A stretch of DNA of 64,000 nt from Trebouxia sp. TZW2008 (lineage: Eukaryota > Chlorophyta > Trebouxiophyceae > Trebouxiales > Trebouxiaceae), in NCBI GenBank assembly GCA_002118135.1, contig BDIU01000262.1:228-64227 (forward strand), written 5' to 3'. Shown here piece after piece: positions 11,164-22,700 of the stretch (position 1 is its first letter; each line of letters opens with the position of its first letter). The notes under the pieces were generated by a model. The model did not search any database. It had not been told where the DNA came from and saw only the letters and a list, made by a program, of their open reading frames with translations. Made by a program: the position numbers and the translations under genes.

Positions 11164-14100
11164 ATGGGCTTGGCGTCCAGGTTTAACAATGGGCCTTCGG
11201 CTCCAGCGAGCGGTGCACCGCAGCAGCAGCAGTTTCAGCCAGCGGGTCAGTACCAGGCTTCCGGACAGTACCCAGCTATACAACAGTCGTGGCAAGGGCA
11301 GCCGCAGCAGTATCAGCAAGCTCCCCAGGGGTATCAGCAGCCGTACGTTGGACAGCCCGGCTTCCAGCAGGCTAACTATCAACAGCCCGGTTACCCTCAG
11401 CAATCATATCAGCAAACTACCTATCAGCAAGGCTACCAGCCTCCTGCGCAGCAATGGCAGCAGCCGCAGCAGGGCTATGCGCAGCCTCAAGGGTATCAGC
11501 AGCAACCGCTGCAGCAAGTTCAGCCGGCTGGCTCGGTCAAGCCTGCCCTCAACGATCAAGGCATCCAAACCGTTCTGCATAACCAGTTGAACAACATCAT
11601 TCGCGTGAATCGCCTCGAGGCGTTCTATCCGCCACAGAAGCTGCAGCAAGTCCAAACGCATGTCGCCAGAGTTGACTTCAGGTGGACATGCAGCCCCAAG
11701 CTATTCCTGCATGACTTCAAAACAGCACTTCCAGCAGCTCAGCATTGACAGCCAACCCAGATGAAAGTCTGCATGCTGTTGCCCATGATGTCAAGCAAGC
11801 ACAGAAAACAGCACACATTGCGTGCGGCACAATAGGCAGCATGGCATTTTGAGTTTCGGAAAACTGCTTTTCACACCATTTCCAATTGGAATCACCAAGT
11901 TTCCAAACATCTTTGCAGGGCTCTTGCTCAAAAGTGGAGAATGCCTGTAGAGCTTGCTTTGGACCTGGTTGCCTTGGCACTGTATGACATTGTCATCTAT
12001 GCTGATGACAGCACATCCATGAAGTATGCTGAGAGTGGCGCCAGGATAGATGATCTGAAGATGATTCTGCAGCGGGTGACAGAAGTTGCCACCTTGCTTG
12101 ATGAGGATGGTACGCCAATGCTAGCAGTGCATCACCATGTGTCATATTCAATAGGCAATATGTAATGCGCAATATGTGGTATGAGAGTATGAATCACGAG
12201 TAAGATGCAGTGTAAGTTGTGAAACAGGCAATTGTTGATGCTAATTCCCAATACGCAATGTGAAAGCATTGGGAAGTCTCAAATCCTGAAATAAGCGTCC
12301 AATGATTCACTAAATGCCAATGTGGTCCAGTCTTTTCCAAGCAAATTCAGCTGTTATGTGTCTGGCTAGTGACAAGCATGCAAAAAATATAGAAATCATG
12401 CATTCATGTGTTCACATGATCCGAGGCCTGCTTTGCCTCAGCAATTCCAGTAGCACAGCAATTGTGCAGAGCAAAGCAGCATTGGAGCAGCGTTCAATGT
12501 GCTCAGTTTTGCTGCAGGTATCTCCATCCGGTTCATGAATGCAAATCTGCAAGGAGACAATATCCGGGACAGCTCTGCTGCTGCCAATCTGGTGTCCAGG
12601 TAAAGTTACTTGTTTTACTGCATACTTTCTGAAATGTCCTAGTAAGCTGTGCTGTCAGAAGTATTTGGAAGAGGTGTGTAGTGCCTACTTAGCTGTACTT
12701 CCAGACATGTCATAGTAAGCTGTGCTGTCAGAAAGGTCAAGGAGAGGTGTGTGTGGTTGTGTTTGAGTGACAGTGTGAGTGGATTGACTGCAAGTGAGCA
12801 GAACAGCAAATTGATTTGTGCAAGGGAGTGCGTCAGCAGTTGTGCAAGTTAGTGAGATTGACTGAGTCCGACTGTTGAAGTTTGATTGGTAAGGTCTGAA
12901 TGCTTGAGTCTTGAGTGAGTTAGCATGCGTAGCTGGTGAACCAACATGCAGCAGCACATGTGAAATGCCAATTGTGAGCCCTCATGTCATTTATGTCAAT
13001 TGTCAATCAACAGCTGTATCTGGAGCGTAGGTGTCAGTTCAGGGGAATGACCCCTTTGGGAACTCAGATGAATAACCGCATTCTGAAACCTTGAGATGCA
13101 TATCATCTGGCTTCTGGACAAACATACAGCAAGATGCATGAGTACACCATTGTGAGCAATCATATCAACTATGAAACATATATCATATCTGGTGTGCAGG
13201 TGTCAGTTCAAGGCAATGACAGCTTTTGGAACTCAGATGCACAACCGCATTCTGAAGCCCATGGGTGAGGTGCCCATCACAAATCGCACTCTGCAAAAGT
13301 CAGTGCTGGTGATCACCATCACTGACAGAGAAAAAGCTATAGCTTGATAAGCAGCTGCATAAACAAACGCTGTTTGATGTCCAGGTGCCAGTTCAGTGGA
13401 ATGACACCTTTGGGAACCCAGATGCATAACCGCATTCTGAAACCTATGGTTGAGGTGCCAATCACCAACCGAACTCTGCAGAAGCCAGTGCTGGTGATCA
13501 CCATCACTGACGGAGAACCCACCAGCGAGCCAGAAACCAAGATTGTCAAGGTTATCAAGAACATGAAGGCTTTTGCTGCCAAGTCTCAGTATGGACCTGG
13601 AGCTGTGGCCTTTGAGTTTGCACAAGTAAGAATAAAGGAAACAATAACAAGCAAAGTTGCATTCTGTCTCCTTGGCTGTAATGCTCATGCATCAGCCCAT
13701 GCAACCTCGCAGGATTTCTGTGACTGTCTTTAGCTTGTTGCATATCTCAGTACGGACCCAAAGCGGTGGCCTTTGAGGTTGTTCAGGTAAGCAACACCAG
13801 TCAGCTAAACTTGTACTGTTTGCTTGGCTACTATGACGGTGCGCAGATGAAACAGCTCATCATTGCCACATGACCATGCATACATGGTCCCTAGTTGCTG
13901 TAGCGTCATCATGTTCGCATTTTTCTGACTCACACTTGTAGCGCTGCATAGCCGAAGCAATAGCTTTTGCAGTTGCTTGCATACTACTTTGCCCTGAAAG
14001 CTGCTTTTGAGATGATTGGACTAGTCCTACTACCACTGGGTGTACTCACCTTGGTGACCAATTGGGAAGCAATTACATGTGGCGTTGATATTGACACTGA

Positions 14101-14612
14101 CATTGCCCTTGACATGTGTGCTGCAGGTGGGCAAGGACACAGATGCACAGGCCTTGCTGACCAGGCTTGACAGCGACAGGGATGTGGGTAACATGCCTGA
14201 TGCTGCATCCTACTTTGAGCTGGAAGCTTACACCATGTGCTCACTATTGTGACAATCTGTATGGCGGCTGCACTGACTGTGACATGCGTGCTATAGATGG
14301 GCAAGGACACAGATGAAGAATGGACATCCTCACTGTTGTGACAACTTGTACGGCACCTGCAAGGGGATGCTGAGGCTAAAATGTGTGCTCCAGGTGGGCA
14401 AGGACACAGACGCACAGGCCTTCCTATCCAGGCTTGACAACGACAGGGATGTGGGTAACATGATTGATGCCACATCCTACTTTGAGCTGGAAGCTGAGGA
14501 GTACAGGCAGAAGGGCATTGCTTTAACGCCTGAGCTGTGGATGGTCAAGCTGATGGTTGGAGCAATTGACCCAACATACGATGAACAGGTACACAGCAAC
14601 AGTTTTGCATAA
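11164..14612 (+). CDS. vWA-domain protein B, Gln/Tyr-rich N-terminus
   Basis: Spliced model, five exons: 11164-11681, 11919-12109, 12518-12599, 13385-13625, 14394-14612. The phases agree to TAA (416 aa). It starts MGLASRFNN like paralogue A's MGLASKLSQ. The first 120 or so residues are Q/Y/P-rich (QGYQQPYVGQPGFQQ). The conserved block AFYPPQKLQQV, VDFRALAQKWRMPVELA leads to the vWA domain with MIDAS DDSTS (IYADDSTSM), Thr in GMTPLGT and Asp in ITDGEPTSE. The tail is MIDATSYFELEAEE, LTPELWMVKLMVGAID. If the last exon instead splices at 14588 the C-terminus would change by a few residues. Its role is presumed like A's: metal-dependent protein interaction in the cytosol. Only the VDFR intron is shared with A. 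Confidence 0.83.
13024..13330 (+). repeat. Two truncated upstream copies of vWA-B exon 4
   Basis: About 13027-13098 and 13197-13330 repeat the exon 4 start (QFSGMTPLGTQMHNRILKP) behind an acceptor-like ag. The first copy breaks at an in-frame stop, and the second reaches ITIT before diverging. Both are upstream of the real exon at 13385. Confidence 0.8.
13745..13795 (+). repeat. Truncated downstream copy of vWA-B exon 4 end
   Basis: Repeats the last 15 or so codons of exon 4 (SQYGPGAVAFEFAQ read as SQYGPKAVAFEVVQ) and an intact donor (cag|gtaagc). It lies 120 bp after the real donor. Confidence 0.7.
14124..14316 (+). repeat. Two truncated upstream copies of vWA-B exon 5
   Basis: About 14127-14232 repeats the exon start (VGKDTDAQA through ATSYFELEA) behind ctgcag. 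About 14298-14317 repeats only the first seven codons. The real exon begins at 14394. Confidence 0.75.
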
Positions 14613-16778
14613 GTTGCACCTGCATTGCTGATGCTTGAGCTGTGGATGTCAAGTTGATGGTGGGCGCAATTGACCCAACATACGATGAGCAGATACATTT
14701 CAACAATCTGCAAATCTTTCCAAGATTTAGTGGTGTCAATTGCATCACTGGTGTCGTGGTCCTTGACAGGCGTCGCATGCAGCTTCTCCAATTACCTGCA
14801 AGCACGAAGCTTCTTGTCGCTTTCATTGTTCTGTGCATTTACGTAAGGCTGTGACAATGTTGCAATTTGATGTCTGTTGTTGCTGACAGCACACTTGTTT
14901 ACAGGACGCCTGATTTCAAGAAGCTTGTCAGATGCAAGGAGAAAACAGGAAGTCTGTGCTGTTACATGTCACATTTGGAAACACTCGTCAGCTGCGCTGG
15001 AGCACAGGAGTTGAGCCTGGGTATCTCGAGGCATGGGCGGCAGATTCTGCAAGTTTTGTAGAAATCTGCGAATGTACAATTGCTGCTTATCTCTTTGTTG
15101 TTGCCACTGCCCTTGTCAGTTGACTTCTGACATATGTCAGGAGGTGTGTGTTGGTCATGACAAATGCAGACTTGATCTCACATGTTTGACTTGATCACTG
15201 TTGCTTGCCAGCTTGTCCTGTGCGTGTTCTGCTGCTCGTGCGGTTGAAGCATGCATTGATCAGCAGGCCGTTGCTGTTGTGGACTGCCCTCTTGGTGGCT
15301 GTATCATACAGCCTGTATGCTTCAGCACCAGATGTGGACTGGCTGTGTTGTCAGACTTGATGCATTGCCAAAATTTGTATGATAAAGCGGTCCGCGGGAC
15401 ATTTGCGCGCTCAGGCCAAGCTTTGACGTAAATCCTATGACACACATCACACTCTGTGCACGTTTGCAATATTTTCAACGCAGCCACTGCCTGTGATTGC
15501 ATTTGTTGTCAAGTTGAGCTCGATAGCTTGCAATTGCTGAATACCCACTCGCACATTGCAAACTTGAAGGCCATATGCATCGGCTCAGGTGTGAATGGTG
15601 TCACAGATATTCTCATGCATTACATATGCCCAAGTGACTTTTGAGTTGAGGCCAAGCTTGTCATGACTTGACAACATTTGCAGTGCCGCTTGAACACGCC
15701 AGAGGAATGACTTGCGACTTTCAAGCCATGCCTGCCAGCCTGCGCGAAAGCAGTCATGGCGGGCAAAATTTGAGCGCTTGACGAGTGTGTGTGAGTCAAT
15801 TCTCGTCACCTGCAGTGGGAAAAGTCAAGCCCATAATGTACTGGGAGGCGTTACGTGCTGGCCAGTCCGTAACCGTCGTCCTGTTGCTGCGGCAGAGCTA
15901 CAGATCCGCTCCAAGAACAGGCGCATCAACATCTCTTTCGCACAGCAAGGACTCAAAACAGGCTTTCGAAGGCGCACTGAAACCGGGGAGCAGCCTGCTC
16001 GCAGGTAAGAGAGACGTGTGGGTCCTGTTGGACCAAGTGATATCTGTGAAGTGTAACTGTCACACCAGGCACGATGGTAGATTGGTTCTTGTCACAAGAG
16101 GTGAGCGGCTGTTCTGCTCAGTGCAGATGAAGAGTAGTTGAGAAGGGGGGTGCAGACAAGTTTTACAGAAGGTTCCTGGAAGCTTATTGGTCCCAGCCTT
16201 TGCTGAAGGTACGCCTTGGATGGCTTTTACACTTGGCACTCTGGTCGCATCTCAGCGGCTCCCCTCATTCTTACCTGCACATCGAACAGTACAAGACCGC
16301 GTGCGACCTTTTCCGCGCTCAAATCTGTCAAGCAAGCCTTTGACGTCCGGGTCACGACGATCGAGGGATTGACGTTTGAAATGTTTGTGTGACGACGGTC
16401 GCAGTTCTTTGTGCAAGTCGGGCTCAGCATCGCACTATTTGACTTGCACTGTGCAGCACCATTCGAAATGAACAGGCATCCCAAGGTTTATGGCCGTGTG
16501 CCTCAAAGTGTAACGTCGCCCTCCCCTTTCACTGCTGACAAGTCTACCTTCCTAACCCCTTGCTGCATCTTTCTTCGCCTTGGATTGCCAACGTATGACT
16601 TGGAATAAGCCTCAGTTTGAAAGGCGCCTTGTTGAGCCAACTTTTGAGTCAGCCAACCAGCGCTGGTGAACGCGCCTAGTCAGGCCTGCTGAGCCTGTCT
16701 GCATTTTGAATGAATGCATAAAAAATGGTGAAGCTGTCATGGTTCACTTATTCTTGCTACACTGCTTGCAGGCTAGTG
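14613..16778. other. Interval with no convincing gene
   Basis: The interval from vWA-B to the MYB gene. A stretch at about 15815-16010 reads open with exon-like composition (VGKVKPIMYWEALRAGQSV to SSLLAG) and ends at a donor-like gtaaga, and 16255-16380 is also open. I could not link them or name a family. Dispersed repeats are noted at about 15573-15645 and 16670-16715. Confidence 0.3.
14638..14693 (+). repeat. Truncated downstream copy of vWA-B exon 5 end
   Basis: Repeats ELWMVKLMVGAIDPTYDEQ with a one-base loss, starting about 25 bp after the gene's stop codon. Confidence 0.7.
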
Positions 16779-19700
16779 ATGGCATCAGCAGCTGAGCAAG
16801 TCAATGCCAACCCCACCTTGCTGCCCCAGGAGTTGCAGAATGCTGAAGGCCCCATAGCTAGCCCTGCCAGTTCCACAGCCAGTGAAGGAAGGTATGCACC
16901 AAACATGCCAACCTGGTTAATTATATGGGCACAGATATCAAATTACCTTCATGCTTTGCCAACATTGGACCGCTTGCTGCTCAATGCGATGATGTGTTTT
17001 GTTGCACAAGACCTGTCAAAAGCTGCTGCCTGCAGCGCTTTTGTCCATGCATCCTGTCACTGCTTTGATCGCCACAGGCTAAACATCTGGCAAACAGTTT
17101 CAGCGGGCAGAAGCCTTGTTGCACCAATGTCAACTCATTGAGGATGCTTGCCATGCAATTTTATCATGAGGACAGACTGTGATGCTCAGCAGACAATGCT
17201 TGTACACTGCCTGTGAGACGTCTGGCATCGCCAACGTCTCATGCTGCCACGCTTACTGCTACACTTGAGCAGGTGCACACTTTTGTCAGACAGCGCTTGC
17301 GTACTGCACGTCATGTCATATCAAATGTTCCTGATTAACATGCTTGTAACAGTTAACCTTACCAAAAGGGTCCTATATAGATGTCCGGAACCCTGTTCTT
17401 GCTTTTCATCAACAGTGACAATGCTCCTGCACCGAGGCAGGGACCGTTTGGTCCTGTTTGTTCATCAGGTCCCATCTAGCATCAACAAAGATGCTCTGCT
17501 GACCACTGTAGCATTGCTCCTATGCAATGATGGTGCTCCAATGGTGGTCCTTTTGGTGCTGGTCCATTCAGCACCAATCCAGCAAGCTTTTGCAGAAGCT
17601 GCAGCAGCAGCTGAGCCTCAGGCCCAAGCCATTGCATCTGGCATCATTGGGACTTTTGCCACTAACCAATCTGCTTCTGCTTTTGTGCAGCCGCACAGAA
17701 CCCTTGGGCGCTGACTCACCGTTGGCTGCACCCACCTTGAATCATTTTGCAGTCAAGCAAGCCCACATTCTTGGGCTCATGCATGTATTGCTGCTCTTGT
17801 GCAGCGGCATGGATCCTGTTGGTGCTGGTCCATCAGCACCAATTTAGCAAGCTTTCCCTGCTATGTTACAACTGCTCTTATGCAGGGGCGTAGATTCCAG
17901 ATCATAACACCTGTATCCAGCATCAACAATCCCGCTGAACATCGTACTACTGCTTATATACAGGGGCATGGACCCTTTTGCCGCTGGTGCGTCTGCACCA
18001 ATCCAGCAAGCTTTCCCAGAAGCCGAAGCAGCAGCTGAGCCACAGGCAAGAGCCAAAACCACCCGTCGCACCTTTCCTCCCCGCCACCTGGAGGGTGATG
18101 AAGACTACAACAGCGCTGATGGTGAAGGCAAGAATGGGCGCAAGCGCAGATACAGAGTGGCTGAAGTGCGAGGCAGCTGGAGCCCTGAAGAAGATGCGAC
18201 TCTCATGCAGTAAGCACTTCCACTTTTTGTCAAGCTGCCATGCTTGTGCAATCAACACTTTGTCACGAAGTAGATGCATCATGCAAATATACAGAGTGGC
18301 TGAAGTGCAAGGCAGCTGGAGTCCTGAGGAAGGCGCTACGCTCATGCAGTAAGGCTTTTGTTTTGAATCATATGCATCATCTTTGTTTCATGATGATGAA
18401 GGAAAGAAATCTCTGTGCAGTAGGTCCTTTTTTATGAAGCAAATACAGCATTTGAAGAAGATGTAGCACTCACGCAGTAAGCACATTTCCACAAAGTATA
18501 TCTCATCAGGTCCCAAGCTTGTAGCAAATAGCAACTACCTTGCTTGAGCATCTGATCCCAGCAACAAGAGCTGCTTGGGTAAGACTGACATGAAATGACA
18601 ACATTTTGTCAGGCTGCCTCATACTGAAGCGCCTACTGAAGCGCCTACTGAAGCGCAATGGACCTTCAGCTTTGTGGTCATCTTTAGTGACATCAACAGC
18701 TTATCTTGATCCTTGTCATGCAGGTTAGTCGAGAAATATGGTGAAGGGCAGTGGAGTCTCATCTCCACCTTCTTCCCTGGCCGCATTGGCAAGCAGTGCA
18801 GAGAACGGTGGCACCACCAGCTCAACCCCAAGATCAACAGAAATGCCTGGAGCGTGGAAGAGGAGCGCATCATTGTGGCTGCCCACAAGGTGTGCACATC
18901 TTCCCTCTGCCAAAATAGTAGTGTGAGGAGTTAGCACCTCGCCATCTAGCTAGCACTGCATTTCTTCCCATACGCGCTCTGTAACAAAAAATCTATCCGT
19001 GTGGTGACTGTGTGTTGCGACCTGTTGAGCTCTGCATGACGGCACATATGGTGCTACTATTCATAGCTTGCTGCACAGTTCGTCTGTTTCTGCTGAGTTG
19101 CTTTTGACCGCATCTGCATGTATCTAGTATTGCATTGCATACTCAGGCCTGATGTTTTTGTCAGACCAGCTGCATGTGTCGCAGCCTGTTGACCTTGGCA
19201 TGGTTGCAGAGCACTGCATGCTGTTGGGGTCAATGTGTGTACTGCACTGTTCATCTTATCCTGATAGTTATCCCTTGATGCCTTGGCATGTGTCTTTGGT
19301 GATGCAGCACACCCAAAGCTTTTCCCTCTGGCCGACCTGCCCTTGACCAATCTGCCATAGATACAGACATTCACGATTTGTTGCTTTGATCAGATTTGTC
19401 GCAAAAATCTCTGACAAGTCGACTTTACATGGAGCATCCTTTTTGAAAGGGTGAAAAATGTTCAGATCCAATGTTAGGCTTGACCTGTGTTGACCAATCA
19501 CTTCTGCTGCATCACTGCAGAAAGTGTGCAACAAGCAGGCTGACATATGCCAACCACAAATGTCTTGACCAATCTGTGCTGTTGCAGAAAGTGGGCAACA
19601 AGTGGGCTGACATTGCCAAAGACTTGGAGGGTCGCACAGAGAACGCAGTCAAAAATCACTGGAACGCCACGCTGCGCAAGTCCTGCCCCCACGCCTCACA

Positions 19701-22700
19701 AGTCACACTTCTGAGGGCCTATATGCACACCCTCAACCTGCCAGTTGGGCGCAGACACAAGGAGAACGCAGTTGCTGCTGCTGCTGCCACTGCTGCTGCC
19801 GCTGCAGCTGCTGTGCAGAACTCTGTGGTGCCCGGAGGTGAGACTAGACAGCATTTGAGCTTTCATGAGTGTGACAATGCCATGCATGAGCATGGTAGGC
19901 TGCGTATCCTGCAGTCCTGCTGCCTGTGAGTGCATACATTAGCTTGAGAGGCTTGGACTATAGGCAAAGCTGATGGCGTTTGTGTGCGTGTACGCCCATG
20001 GCATGTCTGCAACATCTGCCTACAAGCAAGCTGCAAGCCCATGCAATGCAAGCACATAGTGCTTGCCGAGGCATGCATGTCTGCTCTACCTGCTGTTGCT
20101 ATTGGCTGCTGAGCATTGTGAAGTGTTCATATCTTGAGGCAGGTTGCTGATTCATAGCATTGCTGGTGCCTACGCTTGTGCAACAACCAGCTTGTTGCGC
20201 ATGTCCGTCGTGCTGATCTGTAGCATTGCTGGTGCCTACGCTTATGCAATAACCAGCTTGTTGCGCATGTCTGTCGTGCTGATCTGTAGCATTGCTGGTG
20301 CCTACGCTTATGCAATAACCAGCTTGTTGCGCATGTCCGTCGTGCTGATCTGTAGCATTGCTGGTGCCTACGCTGATGCAACAATCAGCTTGTTGTGCAT
20401 GTTCATCGTGCTGATCTGTAGCATTGCTGGTGCGCACGCTGATGTAGTGATCAACTTGTTGTGCATGTTCAGGTCCCGACATGTAGCAATTACAGCGCCC
20501 ACGCTCTGCCCACCCCCCTTGTGCACCAAGCTCTGGGTTTCCATGCGCAGGACGCACACCCACAGCTTCTGCTCAGCTGCCACCCCTAGCTTCTTCTTCA
20601 ACCACACCCTACGCCTCCCCAGCCAGCCTCGCACACACTCTCACTGCTCCATCTCCCTCATTCTCTGAACAGACTGCCTTCACCTTCCATGCAGCTCCAC
20701 CCCACCTACCCATGCACCACCCCCATACCTTAGCCCCGCCACATCTCACTCCAGCAGCCCCACACTTGCCTGTACCAGCCCTTGTCCCTGCCCCAGCAGC
20801 TGCCTCAGAAGCTGTTGCAGCAGTTCTGCCAGCACCTGTGCCTGAACTTGAGCTGAGCCCCATCAGCAAGGGCTTTGTGGGGAAAGGCCCTAGATCCAGG
20901 CCTAACTCAGCTAGGCTACAGCAACAGTCAATGCCTGAGGAGAGTGCCTTTCAGCTTCCACCCATTGAGCTCACCACAGCCCAAGAGCATGCTAGCGGTG
21001 GCAACGACGCCGCCAGCAGTGGCCATACCACAGCTGATGCTGTCGTTGGCGGTGGCGCAGCAGGCACAGCTGACATCACCAGCAGGCTCAGCGGTGGCAG
21101 AGGCAACAGCAACGGCAACGGCCACAGCGACGACAATGGCAGTGTCGTTGTGCAGCATCAGCTCAGGCGACGGTCAAGGAGTGTATCTTCAGGTCGAGAG
21201 TTGGTCGAGCCAGCTGAAAAGGAGGCTGGCAACAATGGCAACAGGGCAGAGGCTGAAACACAAGCAGGGCACAGCACAGCAGCTGGTGGGTCTCTCAGGC
21301 AAAGCAGCGCATGCAACATGACCCCTGTCTGTCTTCTGCAGACTTATTCGAACATGTCAGCACTGACAGATGCGCTATTCAGGCACTGTCCAATTCTTCA
21401 TGAATGTCACATCTGCAGTTCTTACCTTGCAAGGACCTGCATATCACAATAGATCCAAGTGTAATAATACCAAAGATCCCATGACATCGTGCAATGTTGA
21501 AGGAATTCTGGATACCTATTTTATTTCCTCTGTCACCAAAGTTGTATTAGCTTTTGGCAACAGCACCTGCTTGACAGGTAGAAGCTGCATTGGATCAAGA
21601 AGTCATTGCTGTTGATCCATAGCACTGTATCTGTTTGTCGTACCTCTGTTGGGGTCAATCTGTGCTCCCTTGAAGTTCTGCATGCTATATCTGACCTTTG
21701 TCCTAGATCTTGCATGTTGTGTGTAGGTATCAGCAAGGCTACAATGTCTGAACCTTGAACTCACATATCATGTTGATTGTGCAGGCAACAGCGAGGTCGC
21801 AGCCACAAGGCGTGGCAGCAAGCGCAGTCACAACGGGCTGACAAAGGACTCTGACTCTGATAAGGACGGCAGCAACAATCTGTCAAGGAGCTCTCAGCAG
21901 GGCACCCCTGCTGCTGCTGCCGCTGCTGCTGCCAAAGCCAAAAAGTGAGTCAAGGCATGGGCTGTATGTACACATGCTGTTTTGGGGCCGATGTCAGCAT
22001 CTGCAGAATTCATGTGTACCACAGCTGCTGCTGCTGCTACCGCTGCTGCTGCCAAAGCCAAAGAGTGAGTCAAGGCATGGGCTGTGTGTACACATGCTGT
22101 TTTGGGCCCCATGTCAGCATCTGCAGAATTTGTTTGTGCCACAACCTTTGCTGCTGCTGCTGCTGCTGCTGTTAAAGCCATGGAGATGAGACAAGCTGGG
22201 CTGCTTTCATGTGTCTATCTGTGCTTGTGCTGCTGCTGCTGCCAAAGCCAAAGCCAAAGCCAAAATGAGTGAAGACATGCGCTTTGTGCACGCATGCAGG
22301 TTTGAGTACACTGCTATGCCATGTCACCATCTGCAGCAGTTAGCAGGCGCAGCACATGCATTGCATGCCTGTCTGCAAGTCTTGCATTTGCACCACTCGC
22401 ACCAGCCTATGTGATGTTCTGAGCCCGTCAGTGTTTGCAGCTGCATGCAGGCACATACATCACCCGGGCTGCCATTCTAGACAGAGGCTCCTGTTATGAC
22501 GCCTAACAGCGCAGACTTTTTTTTCCTTTTCTTCATACATCACTTGCACTGCATGTCTGTCGACAATACTTTTGTTGACACTTATCGCCCATGTCAGTGT
22601 TTGTGTACAGGGAAGGCGTCCACAACAAGAAGAAGAAGAAGGTATTTGCAAAGAGACATTCGCACTCTGAAGCTGCTTTTGCCCTGCGATACACATTGTA

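Noticed and set aside
20144..20668. 174-codon plus-strand ORF with repeats
   Set aside because: Created by the 66-bp minisatellite, and it lies in a phase-consistent MYB intron.
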